Part shown: piece by piece, positions 1 through 10,733 of the stretch
Layout of the letters: every line of letters starts with the position of its first letter
Position numbering within the stretch: position 1 is the stretch's first letter
From: Calonectria ilicicola
Lineage: Eukaryota > Ascomycota > Sordariomycetes > Hypocreales > Nectriaceae
Length of the DNA stretch: 64,000 nucleotides
Direction: 5' to 3'
NCBI GenBank assembly: GCA_020809705.1
Contig: CP085827.1
Coordinates: 3,410,001-3,474,000, forward strand
Program-made: the position numbers and the translations under genes
The notes under the pieces: generated by a model
What the model was told of the DNA's origin: nothing
The model's input: the letters and a program-made list of their open reading frames with translations, nothing else
Databases searched by the model: none

Positions 1-979
1 TGGATTAAAGAATAGTAGAGAGACAATCGAGGTGAGTCAACTGCTCCCAGTTGCGACGACAAATGCTGGTCAGCTACTATTAAAATGGCTCTTCTCACAA
101 GAGAATCGTTCTCTGCCAAGGGCAATATCAAATCTCGATATCCATTGAATCCCAGGTCAATCACGGCTGTGATTGGAGCCACGTGATCAGAAACTATGAT
201 GCGAGGAGAAGTCAGCAAAGTTATACCATCTACCCGTGGCCGGTAACAGACAATATTGAAGATACCATCGTGTCTCTCCATCTATATGATCGAGGTAAGT
301 GTCTACCCAAGTGGTTGGCGCATGCTGATCAGTAGCTTCCGCATCGGCAGGTTCGACTTCACCGCACTCAATGTTGTCAAGATGACATAACTCTGAGAGA
401 ATTGGCATTGACAAATATCCAGAATCCTGTCCAATATTAGAGGGGATGATTGAGATTGAAAATGCGTCGACATCCTGTAGCTGTCCCAGAAATGGCAATA
501 TCGGCATTAAGAAGCCCTCGCCCAACTCATGCTGAACATCGAATTGGGCTAATGTAGAAGTAATTTCTTCTGTCACGGGTTGAGTATCAACCTCTATGCG
601 TGGTGATTGAGCTTCTTCATCAACTTTGCCGTTGTTGTCATTGAGATTATCTGACCCAGCATTGAGCGAGGGTGTTCTTTTGTATGATAGGGTTTTTGGA
701 ACCCATTTCCCAACCATTTTCCCTCTAGCTGCCAAGCCATCATTGAACCGATACCTAATAGTTGACTGAGTGCAATCCAAACCTTTTTGGACACACTTCC
801 GACAGGCTGGCTGCTGCAGATCACAATCAATCCGACGTCGTGCACACTCATAGCATCCTGAGACCGAGTTAGTATTTGTCCAGCAAGAGATAAAAAACCA
901 GAGGTTGGTTGTAAACACCTTTTACTTTGGGTCTTTTTTTCACTTTCTGGGAAACCTGAGGAAAATCCGCCGAGCCCAT
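1..979 (-). CDS. Zn2Cys6 fungal transcription factor, C-terminus cut by window edge
   Basis: This is a fungal binuclear zinc cluster regulator of DNA transcription, expected in the nucleus. I place the start at 979, reading MGSADFPQVSQKVKKRPKVK, followed by an intron at 858-918. The second exon opens with the cluster: GCYECARRRIDCD then PACRKCVQKGLDC give the six cysteines at roughly residues 22-48. A second intron (194-251, GTCTGT...TAG) joins YLQYF to SDHVAPITAVIDLG, and the part reading into the window edge (NGYRDLILPLAENDSLVRRA) matches the start of the Fungal_trans_2 (DUF3468) middle domain. The stop is outside the window, so the gene is partial. Upstream codons before 979 are open but show no family signal. 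The target genes cannot be told from sequence. Confidence 0.85.
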
Positions 980-1971
980 CGTGACGGCGGGGGTTGGGGT
1001 TGACCGATGTTCCGGCCCGAGCCGTTACCCCGACTAAAACAAGCTTGAGGCCGGAATTTGACAAGCTATGGTAGAAAAAGAAAGATGCACTGAGGGGTCA
1101 GGTAAAGCTGAGTAATGTTTGCCCAGTTTCCGTCTCGTTTGAACACCGCTCTGGAGGAGTCTCAATCAAACAGGAAGCGGTGGAGAAATCTTGGAGCTGT
1201 GCACAAATCCGCTAAATTCGCAAACGAGAATAGTTCCTTGCGAAATAAATATGTCTTTCAAGGACGATGGAAAGATGGTGCCCTGATGGAACACTTTACT
1301 TGGAAAATTGCAGCCAGCATTTAAAACTTCATGATAACAGTGGCCCACCAGCGTGGTCGGACTGGGCGAGAACGCTAATATCCAGTAAGGTTAGCTCGCC
1401 TAACCAAAAGTGGAAGGTTGCTGGAGATGGTCGCGTCTGCCAATCAAGCCGCGATTTTTCCAATTGGTCGTTATCACACAACTCTTTTGATAAGACTTAT
1501 CCAGAGTGAAATCCTCAGCCATGGATTATTCAATAATTCTCTCCCGTGTCACTGAATGCAACTTGACCTCACGTGGTGTTTTGTATTGTCATTCTACTTG
1601 TGATGCCGTTTGATCAATAAGAACACGCCAGCTGCAATCAATCGCTCGTAAAACTGCTGCCAGAGTTAGTTCATCTCCAGTGTGAATACCTCAGTTAAAA
1701 TTACTCGAAAGAGCACATTTCACGGAGTCACGTGCAATTCGAAGATAGATAGAATATTGCGTCGTGAAACTCCTCTGTCCCTTTGTGCTGGAATGGGAGT
1801 GCACATGAAAAAAGCCGACGCAGACTTGAAATTGAGAGGGTGCGTGAAAACAACAAGAGATTTTTTCACCTTATTGCAGCTGGATAGAGTATCTAGCTAG
1901 GTGTGGTTGCATCATCTCAAAGGCTCGCAGGACATGTGTCACTCCTCTTGTACCTTTTTTGAGCGACGGAT
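980..1971. other. Intergenic, about 1 kb
   Basis: This stretch lies between the upstream end of the zinc-cluster gene and the 3' end of the small secreted protein gene. Only short open frames without recognisable motifs, signal peptides or consistent splice sites are present. It should hold the promoter of the zinc-cluster gene; I see no convincing TATA box. Confidence 0.5.
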
Positions 1972-2361
1972 CTACAAATCCTTGAACTTGTTCGAGGCGG
2001 ATGTCGCAAGTGACAAGACAACAACCTTCTTACCACTTGGAATCTGAGAGAAATACTATGTCAGGAAAAAGTTCAAAATTATCATTCATGCAACGTACCT
2101 CGACATCACCGCAGACCGTAGTCAAATCCTCGTCGCTGCTGTTGCAACTGCCGGCGGTGCCTAGAGTAGTCCTCGTCAGTGACTTTACAATCGAGTTTTA
2201 AGTCAAATTGACGTACAGTCATTGCCAACAACAATCAAGTCAGAGAGTTTGTCAATAGTGCTGGCACAGCAGTACGCTTTGCGACCCTCAGTCGCGCAGG
2301 AGTAGGCAGCAGCGAAGCCAAATAGGAGAGTGGCGCCAACGAGAGTGCTGATAGTCTTCAT
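1972..2361 (-). CDS. Small secreted cysteine-rich protein (3 exons, 92 aa)
   Basis: I do not recognise a named family. The start at 2361 gives a clear signal peptide, MKTISTLVGATLLFGFAAA, followed by a short mature protein with six cysteines (YSC, then a CC pair, then NDC, GSC and TVC). Exons are 2217-2361, 2099-2160 and 1972-2043; introns are 2161-2216 (GTACGT...TAG) and 2044-2098 (GTACGT...CAG), and the joined frame is exact (279 nt). The C-X7-CC-Xn-C opening resembles the first half of a hydrophobin, but the second CC pair and the eighth cysteine are missing, so hydrophobin is not called. The mature protein ends in a hydrophobic strand KKVVVLSLATSAS. It could be a small secreted effector-like or surface protein; that is inference. 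Confidence 0.62.
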
Positions 2362-2479
2362 GGTGGGCAGATTTGTGTGTGATGTTCGTTTGATGGATGT
2401 ATGGATGAATGAATAGAGAGGCCCTCCTGGGTTCGGAGAGATAAAACACCCATCACAGGTTCAGCTGATAGAGAGACTT

Positions 2480-2900
2480 TGTTGTTATTAGGGTTTTATT
2501 TAGACATCATCTGCCTCCTCCTCCGCCTCTTCCTCCTCCCCCTTGGGCCTCTGTGCCCTTATAGCTCTTTTTATTAAGTGCTTAAAACTCTAGGCATCAA
2601 GGAGTATTAGGCTATTAACGGCCTTAGTGATTAAATGATTATTAATAATTTTCATTAGCCTCTTATTAAGGGCCTAGGGAGCTCCTGCTAGAGTTATTAG
2701 GGCTATATTTCTGTTTAAATTGGTAATTGAATTGTAGCTAAGCTGGGGGATGTATATATTATACCTAGCCACAGGGGTGCTCTATTAGGTACAGCTTGTA
2801 ATAATTGTATAGAGATGAAGTAGTTTCTTCGAGGGCTTGGTTGTGAGGGCTCGGTTGTGAATTATTGTGGATGAAGGAATGAAGAACTAGCATTAAGCAC
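2480..2900 (-). mobile_element. Possible decayed transposon relic (RIP-like, TA-rich)
   Basis: The stretch is strikingly rich in TA and in TTATTA, CTATTA and TTAAG words, unlike the flanks. On the minus strand it reads as a protein-like tail broken only by TAG and TAA codons: LIKRAIRAQRPK followed by a run of Glu codons and a stop near 2505. That pattern is typical of C-to-T decay at CA sites (repeat-induced point mutation) in a transposase tail with a coiled coil and charged end. No terminal repeats or target duplication were found, so family and borders are uncertain. Confidence 0.3.
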
Positions 2901-4013
2901 ATTTCATCTCTTTTTATCTTTCGATAAAGGTCTCGTTAGAAGATGCCTTGTTGGCTTCATTTCTAGGCTTTTAAAGTCAATTGGAAATAAAGATATTCAG
3001 ACTTCTGTGTTCCCTTGGAACTGCTGTACTGACTGCTGTTGTGTAGACCCCAAGTTAGAGAAGCTTTTTACCTAACACAACGGTATTGCTCCACTATTCA
3101 CCGTGTCAAAACCTTTATCGCCACATCCCCCGCCTAGCCGCGCGAAGACTGGACCTCTAGATCTCTTCAATTTGAGTTATGCTGTTGAGGACAGCTACGA
3201 AACGTTGAGAGAGGCTGTGCCCGTGACTTCGGCCCTTCCAGAATAACCTCTGAGGTTATGCAATGGATAGTTAAATGATTTGGAATATGCAAATATTGCA
3301 CTATATTTGCTTTTTAGTGTTTTGGTTAAATAGTCATCCCATTACACATCTCTTCAATTGTCCAGTCATTTCCTAAGGTTGGGGTACTTTGGCCTTGTAG
3401 TGCATTTGCATTAATAAAAAAACTCAATGAATAGAGAGGATGATTAAGGAAGGAAACAGGGCAGCTGACTGGGAGACTTTATAGAAGTGGAAGTACGGGA
3501 AGCAAGGGCCATTGTGAGCGACGGCGGGTAGAGTCGGATGTCGGGCTCGATTATCGAGATGTTAGTTAGAAACTAGTGTATCAGAATATGCTTGTGTCCT
3601 TAGTATGAGTGGTGGCAGAAGTATGCGAGCGATCGTGGACTGAAACCGGTCTGATCCAAATCGAGAAATAGGAGCAGGTATTTGAGACCAAAGACATGTC
3701 TAGAGACAACAATTGATCGCCACCCGAACTAAAGTAAGACTTACAGTAATAAGCTCACAAAATCGCAAAAGCTGCATGAAAGTAAAACATACGCATTGCC
3801 ACGTATTAATGTTCTCACCGTACAATTATGAAATACGAGAATCCACAAATTTCAGTGAACGAGCTTGGTAGCCATAGCGGGGTCATACATGAGTGCCAAT
3901 AAGGTATTCCGGGCCATTCAATTATGTCTTAGGCAGATTCCAGGTGTGTTCACCATCGGACGCATGACGCCACAGCCATTTTTACCGCCCATTCTTCGTA
4001 TTGTTCCCTTGCC

Positions 4014-4055
4014 TGCCGTGCCGTGTCTTGTTGTCATGCACAACACGGCACGGCA
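4014..4055. repeat. 13-bp perfect GC-rich inverted repeat, 16-bp spacer
   Basis: TGCCGTGCCGTGT at 4014-4026 is the exact reverse complement of ACACGGCACGGCA at 4043-4055. The arms themselves are built from the word CCGTG or CACGG repeated, and one further CGGCA copy follows on the right. It lies in non-coding DNA and could form a strong hairpin or be a paired binding site. Confidence 0.7.
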
Positions 4056-5496
4056 CGGCACAAGTTCCACAATAACAATCATTCCCAGGAAATAATCCAA
4101 CTATGTGCATTTTAATGCTACTTTTGTACTCATCCCAGTCGGATCATCGGTGGTTTTTCCAGTCTAGTCAAAATGAGCCCCAAGACATGAATGTCAGCCC
4201 GATGATCCGGCCCAAAGAACAGCATTACCGCCTTTAGAGCCAACCAGGACAATAAAGTCAGCACAAATAAGGCACAAAAGTCTCATAACAATATGCAAAT
4301 GATAAATAACTTGTCATAAATTAATGAATACCATGCACATTCTGTCCAAGAGTTGTTTCGTAATTCCCTCGCATAGCATCAGAAAAGCCTCAGGGAAGTT
4401 CTCAATGCCGTCACTGATCAATAATCAGCTGAACATAAATTATGCCGAAATAAGGATGTCCCTTTTTTTCTTTTTTAGACGTTATACAGCGTTCATTAGA
4501 CTTTGGCTTCATTTTTACACGTAGTATCAACGAAAACATTGGTGTCGGCTAAAGTCGCATGGATTCGAGCTGCAGATATTTCATTTAATAAGGGTTCAAT
4601 ATTCGATCATCTTCACGGGGCCAAGTTAACCTACCTCTCACCAAGCAGGGTGGTCTCCGCCAATATGACCTCAAGAGCCCTCAACGTCACGGCGTTCAAG
4701 TGGAACTGCTGAGTAGGTCCCACCACGGGTGCTTCACGTCTACAGATAATTACCCGGTTCAAAAGCTAAATATTACTGTATTAATTCATATTCTAAGCTT
4801 ATTCACTTTGCAACCTTGTGTGATGTTCTCGTTCGCCATGCCTCCATTACGTTTGTTCTTAGAAGCATATGTCTCTAGGTAAATATGCTCCTTGAAAGAG
4901 ACATGCTAATCTGTTCGCCTACACAAGCACCCTATTCATGTCCAAAGAAGAAAAGAAGAGGCGAACAAGTAGCATGTACCCCAGCACCTCTTCTTGATAT
5001 GAAGCCCACACTCAATAGTCACACTTCGTAGTCTAGCGTTCTGCGGGTTTACCGAACCGACCCATTACATGATTATAAAACACGGATCTCCCCGAGGCCA
5101 TGTTCCAAGCTCATTTAATGCTGTTCGATTTCACTCCTAATCTATTATTTTAGCCTTGTGACAAGAGGATGTGACGAGTTGGCCCCGTGTCGGGGCATCA
5201 ACCCCACTGATATCGCAGGCGGTCGGATGCGGAGAATGAGGGGAATGCTACAGGCTGGTGGGGTTCGTCCTACCATCAATACATTTATTGATTGGATAGC
5301 GTGACTCGCGCACTCACCAGATTGTCACCAATTATTCCGCATTGTCGGAGTCAGGTAGATACTTAAAAGCCGGGAATACGGAACAAGCTACCATGTTAAA
5401 CATTGTGTTTATAAACAACGGGCATAGTTGACCGACGTCTTTGGCAGAAAAACAGTACCGATAATCGAAATACTGACCTATTGCTTTCCAGTAACC

Positions 5497-6552
5497 ATGG
5501 CACAGACATTTGCCATCCAAAACGAACGCTTCAACGACATCCTCGGCTCCAACCCAACAATCGACCTGATTGCGCAGAATGAAAAGTACCCTTTTGCGCA
5601 TGAAGCTGGGGTGTTTATCCATGCTACAGACGAGCTTTTCATCACCAGCAGCCGCTTCCATGACGAGAGTACTAACGAGCTACGGATCCAAATCACCAAA
5701 GTACATCTTGGCGACAGGAAAACTGATGTAAAATTAGAGGAAATCGACTCCAGCAAAGTTCCAATGGGAAATGGTGGCGTCAATTACGGCAAGGATAGTG
5801 TCTTATTTTGCGCACAAGGCTCACAGTCGTTGCCTAGTGGTCTTTACAAGATGAATGTGAAGGCACCGTACGAGGTTGAGCTACTAATTTCTCAGTACCA
5901 CAATCGCCCTTTCAATTCAGTCAACGACGTTGTAATACACAGCGACGGTTCAATTTGGTTCACTGACCCAGCGTACGGGTATGAGCAGGGCTATCGACCC
6001 CAGCCCAAGCTTCCCACCCAAGTCTACCGATACGACCCCAAGACCAATGGCATCAGGGCCATGGCTGATGGATTCGGTCACCCCAACGGCATCTGCTTTT
6101 CCCCAGATGAAAAAACAGTCTACGTCACAGATACAGACTGGTATCACGGCAACGGCACCAGGGATGATTCCAAAGCATCGACAATGTAAGTGGATATGCA
6201 TGAGCACTTCCCTATGGCATGCACCAGGAATAACAACATGCACAGATATGCGTTCGATGTGTCTACATATCATGGCGAACCCTTCTTAATCAATAGGCGA
6301 TTATTTGCCATGGTAGATGTCGGGATCCCGGACGGCATCAAATGTGACATGGATGGAAATGTCTACAGTGGGTGCTGGGATGGAGTCAACGTGTGGTCAC
6401 CTGGTGGTATTCTGCTCGGGCGCATCCTGGTTGAAGGAGGAGCCGCAAACTTTTGCTTTGGCCGCCAAGGCGAGATGTTCCTACTGAATGAACATAAACT
6501 ATGGAGAGTGCAATTGGGCTCACACGCCCGTGGGGCCTTGCTGAGGATCTAG
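5497..6552 (+). CDS. SMP-30/gluconolactonase-like beta-propeller protein
   Basis: This belongs to the SMP-30/gluconolactonase/LRE-like family, six-bladed propellers that usually hydrolyse sugar lactones with a divalent metal. Exon 1 runs 5497-6185, the intron is 6186-6245 (GTAAGT...CAG), and exon 2 is 6246-6552; the protein is 331 aa. Family hallmarks are FNSVNDVVIHSDGSIWFTDP at about residues 137-156, HPNGICFSPDEKTVYVTDTD at about 194-213, GIPDGIKCDMDGNVYSGCWD in exon 2 and a tail GRQGEMFLLNEHKLWRVQL. I chose the ATG at 5497; an in-frame ATG at 5428 would add an unlikely 23 residues, and an AG acceptor just before 5497 leaves open a 5' leader intron. No signal peptide is seen, so it is probably cytosolic. 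A sugar transporter gene follows 725 bp downstream on the same strand, which fits a sugar-acid catabolic role; the exact lactone is unknown. Confidence 0.85.
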
Positions 6553-7277
6553 TGAGCCGGTGTCGGGGGAATACCGTCGCATCAGCACGGGTAATCGGCA
6601 ACGAGCTGCGGATCAATTATCAGTTAGGCGATCGTGCCGCACGCCGTGTCTTGATCGATCTGCAGGAAAAGAAAGCTCTAAAATGAATCCACCAACAGAG
6701 GACAAAATGGAATATTCACAAGACCGCCCGTGACTGAGAGGACTAAATTCGTACATCATTGCATTCACAAGCCTCTCTTTAAAATAATTACCAGGCAGTT
6801 ATTCCGTACACATTTGTTCTGCCCTGTTTCAGATACTTACTCTTTCCCTCGAGACGAGTACTAATTCAACAAAGATTGGATGGTGCGGGTCGGAAATAGC
6901 ACGGGCGCTTGGTCAAAAGTCTAGTGAGCTCGACACGGTGCTATCCTCAGCTGCTAGTCTCCGCTTCCCCGGCGATTAGACCGGCCGACAACCTTCTTTG
7001 ACCAACCATTGGGGTTACTGCAGAAGAAACGGCCTGTTAATTGACAATCCATCTCATTCCCATCCCCGACACGAGGCATTACTCTTCCCCAGTCACTGTG
7101 ACCCCAGACATTTTGCTGGTGAACCCCGCAAACCTGGGGAAACAAGCGTGTGGGGGATGAAGAACTCAGGAGCCATTTAAAGGTGTATTCAATCCACTTG
7201 AGCTGGCTGTCGAAGTGGAGGAGAGCACGTTAAAATACAACATAATAGTGCTTACTAAAGCGCGTAAATTATCTGAG
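6553..7277. other. Intergenic between lactonase and sugar transporter
   Basis: An open frame continues for about 135 bp past the lactonase stop in another frame and looks like 3' UTR. The rest should be the promoter of the transporter; no clear TATA element or other site stands out. Confidence 0.4.
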
Positions 7278-9480
7278 ATGAAGCCCTTCAGTGCCCCGTT
7301 TACATCACTCACCAACCGATTAAGAGGACGAGGTGCGAAATCGGCATGGATCGAGTACCTGACCACAGCCACATGTGGCCTTGGGTATGCTTGCGTGTAC
7401 TTCAGAAATACATAGAGGCAATCTTGTTATTGACGGAATATAATTTGACAGAAACATGTTATTCGGCTACGACCAGGGCGTCATGGGTGGCTTCCTCACC
7501 AGTCCACCGTTTGAGCGAACATTTCCCGAGATTTCCAATGGCAACTCTACGCTTCAAGGCTTCACGGTACGTCTTTGGCGAAATTATACAATTAAATCAT
7601 CTAATACATTATAAAAAGGTCGCCGTGTACGAAATTGGATGCGCCATCGGGGCTCTAAGTGTCATTGTGGGCGGTGATTTGTTTGGTCGGAGAGTCACGG
7701 TCATGCTGGGGCAGCTCATCATAATCATCGGTGCCATTCTTCAAGCTTCATCATTTGGATTGGCCCAGCTTATTGTTGCTCGTATTTTTAGTAAGTTGCA
7801 CAGTATCACTATGAAATGAAAATGGTCGACTGACACCAAAAAGCTGGTGTAGGCAATGGAATGGCCGTTGCTGTTCTCCCGACGTGGAATGGAGAGTGTT
7901 CTCGTGCAAGCAATAGAGGACGCTCTGTTCTATGGCAGCTTAATATTAATATCGTGAGCCAAACTATTGCGTCATTTAAAACTCCCAGGGCCTAACTTTG
8001 CTAACGCCGCATTTAGTTCGGTATAGCGCTCGCATACTGGGTTGATTACGGTCTCACGGTCTCTTCAATCACCGGGGATACCGATTGGGCTTGGCGATTA
8101 CCACTAGCATTGCAATGTGTCTTTGCAGGGGCAACCATTTCTCTGGCCCTGTTCCTTCCTGGTAAGTCATGTCGCTTTTGATCGTTCTAGTGTCATGAAC
8201 AATGGCCAGAGTGCCGAAGATATTAACTTTCAACCGTTCAGATTCTCCACGAGCCCTGATCCGGAAGGGTCGCATGAATGAAGCCAGAGACGTCATAGAC
8301 ATGCTGTCACTTGTTGAGAACCCTGTCGCTCGCAATCAAGAAACAGTGAGTCATTTTGCGCCTCGTAATTTTAGTAATGCATCGAAAGTAATATGGTTTC
8401 CAGGACCACACCATGTCCATGATTGAAGAAACGCTTCTCGAAGAGATGGAGAGCAATTCCAGCTGGCACGACATCTTTACCCAAGGAAAACCGAGGTTCT
8501 TTCAACGGCTAGTCCTAGCTGTAATGGCCCTCTGCATGCTGCAGATTAGTGGAGTCAATTTAATCACCTACTATGCGTATGTATCAATCATGCCAATTGT
8601 TTTATTACTCGTGCCGATATCCTGGACCACCAGATTAACCCATCTAGGCCTGTAATCTTTCAAGACACCATCGGAATGTCGCGCAACACAGCATTATTGG
8701 TCGCTGGCTTTAATGGCCTTGAATATTGGCTCGCGACATTCATCCCAATCCCGCTTGTTGACCGTATTGGCCGTCGACCGTTGATGCTGTTTTCTGCCGT
8801 CGGGCAAACGTTATGCATGGCTGTCCTGGCAGGCACTATTGCCTACCCTGACAGCTTGGCTTGTGGTTATACCGCCACTGTCTTCCTTTTGTGAGTGATT
8901 TAAACAAACCTGCTGACCATTGGTCTAACATGCAAAAGCATATTCAACACCTTCTTTGCAATTGGTTTTGACGGGATACCCTTCCTCCTCCCCGTGGAAC
9001 TTACGCCCCTCCAAACCCGCGGAAAGTCAGTCGCCATTGCCACAGGTCTCTTCTGGCTCTGCAGTAGGTCGCCCGGTTATTCCCTAATTTGGACAAGGGG
9101 CTAATATTTTTAGACTTTTTTGTGGTGATGATATCACCCATTCTCATTGCCAACATTAAGTATGGAACATACATTCTATGGACGGCAACCAATTTCGTTT
9201 TTGTGCCAATGATATACTTTTTGAGTAAGTTTCAAGCGAAATTCGACGGGCCATGCCTCTTCAACCAAAAATATCTAACAGTATCCCAGTCCCCGAAACT
9301 TCCAAAGCGGCGCTAGAAGATATTGATGTGCTATTCGAAATGAACCCGACCTGGATTATTGGGCCAGGCTCCAAGAATAGACTTGCTGAGATTGTAGCAA
9401 ATCGGGAGGCGCGGGATGTTGGGGATGTGAGCTATGATAAGCCAATGCAGTCTGATCGCGTCGAAGATACGTCGATTTAA
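7278..9480 (+). CDS. MFS sugar (hexose-type) transporter, 11 exons
   Basis: This is a sugar porter of the major facilitator superfamily, expected in the plasma membrane with 12 helices. My model joins 11 exons into 531 codons with exact phase: 7278-7384, 7452-7566, 7619-7790, 7844-7953, 8017-8161, 8242-8345, 8404-8576, 8648-8890, 8939-9063, 9114-9224 and 9290-9480. Motifs appear in the usual order: GNMLFGYDQGVMGG (helix 1), DLFGRRVTVMLG (loop 2-3), RIFTGVGNGM, LPDSPRALIRKGRMNEA (PESPR-type motif), QISGVNLITYYAPVIFQ, VDRIGRRPLM and IPETSKAALEDID at the end of the helical core. Ten introns in 2.2 kb is dense for this family. The lactonase-like gene lies upstream in the same direction. The substrate cannot be read from sequence; by context a sugar or sugar acid is plausible. 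Confidence 0.9.
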
Positions 9481-10733
9481 TGGGTCAAGTGTCAGATGAT
9501 GAACTTGAATGTGTGGAAGCAGGAGTGGAAATTTTGGTGATCGTATAATTGGTTGAAGCTTCACACCCACTTCTTCCCACCAACACGACTATTCATTCCA
9601 ATCATTGGATGTAGGCTTCCATAAAATCTACAAGTTTTGAAATTCTTTGTTGTAGCACTTTTTAATTGCGCCATTCTAAGCGGGCACCAAATAAAAATCC
9701 CCTACTCTTCCACCTCTGACCAATTATCCCAATTGACTTACCCTACACACCCTGTGTCCATGCTTCAAGGTTTCCGCGTATCCTGGCTCCGTCTGTTGAT
9801 CCCGTCCCCGCAGTCTCCACCTGATCCGATTTTCCCGATTAAACCGAGAATTGGTCGGGCGCGCACCATCCAGCCTGAAGCAGACTGACTGCGTTACCCT
9901 GGCGGAACTTGACGCGCGCATTGCTGACCACGAAGGTAAGCGGAAAAAAATATATGGGCGTGATTGGTGACGCTCTGCCCTCGGATGCGGGCCCTGTGAG
10001 AACTAAGCTCGTTTTGGACAAGTAGGACTCTGAGACGTTACGCAATCGCTTGAGGTGGCCGTGTTTGAGTATTCCACCTTCATGCTGCTCTGGTGTCCGC
10101 GGGTCACCGCGGGTGATCGGCTTCTTCGAAAACGGCTTCTTGTGTGTGTCAAGCAGATCGTATTCTTCGTAAATATGGAGGCGCAGTTGGACGTCTGTTA
10201 CATAGTCTTGATTTCGACGCGCTCTCCCGCGCTGGGGCCATTCGCTGGGAGCCCTGAAACCTAATTTCAGTCCAAGGATCCGAATGAGCGGGGGCGAAGA
10301 CCTTGCCTTCGGCAGTGAGGCCGGCTGTGCGGCATTATCGCGATCATTCGGGCGCGGAACGGCGTGTAGATCAATTAAGAAATTAGTGCATGGACGTAAA
10401 CGAGGAGAAGCGTGGAAGCAATTAAGCTTCAATACCTGCCAAGGGGTAATCGTTCTCCCTCTGATAACCATGGATGTAGATGGTTAGCTCTGCTGCAGGC
10501 CTGTCAATTCGCCCACTTGGGCTGTGTTGCACGGCCACAAGCGATACATCCGGCTTCCGTTTCGAAGTCTCGGTAAATTGCTGCTCTGTTTAGAACACGA
10601 TAGGTTTTTGCTGGTTCCGCTTACAATAGCATTCATAATGTTTGTAGAGTATTGGAACAAAACCTTTCCCAAAGAATGTGCCTCTGTCCTTTCGGCTTGA
10701 CCCTACGCTGCACGGTACCATTGGTCTGCGAAG
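9481..10733. other. Intergenic, about 1.25 kb, with one long minus-strand open frame
   Basis: Apart from the unassigned open frame on the minus strand described separately, nothing recognisable is present. The last few hundred bases should include the promoter of the membrane protein starting at 10734. Confidence 0.4.
9839..10471 (-). CDS. Unassigned open reading frame, possibly a hypothetical gene
   Basis: An uninterrupted 210-codon frame. I recognise no domain. Its middle part, which includes the words RGDPRTPEQHEGGI and KPFSKKPITRG, is charged and reads more like a real protein than like chance. No signal peptide or membrane segment is seen. The 3' part (from about residue 150) looks less protein-like, so if real the gene may contain an intron and end elsewhere. 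It sits alone between two plus-strand genes. Chance remains a serious possibility. Confidence 0.27.
   Translation of the reverse strand: MVIRGRTITPWQVLKLNCFHASPRLRPCTNFLIDLHAVPRPNDRDNAAQPASLPKARSSPPLIRILGLKLGFRAPSEWPQRGRARRNQDYVTDVQLRLHIYEEYDLLDTHKKPFSKKPITRGDPRTPEQHEGGILKHGHLKRLRNVSESYLSKTSLVLTGPASEGRASPITPIYFFPLTFVVSNARVKFRQGNAVSLLQAGWCAPDQFSV

Larger units (their letters stand above)
2362..5496. other. Gene-poor intergenic stretch, about 3.1 kb
   Basis: No convincing gene is visible. It contains a decayed AT-rich, TA-dinucleotide-rich element (about 2480-2900) and a GC-rich 13-bp inverted repeat near 4014-4055. The sequence at about 3050-3250 is less AT-rich and may be another decayed fragment. 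The last few hundred bases should hold the promoter of the lactonase gene. Confidence 0.5.

Noticed and set aside
5428..5496. Upstream ATG for the lactonase-like gene
   Set aside because: It would add 23 residues with no family similarity and span a probable splice acceptor; the ATG at 5497 matches the family N-terminus better.
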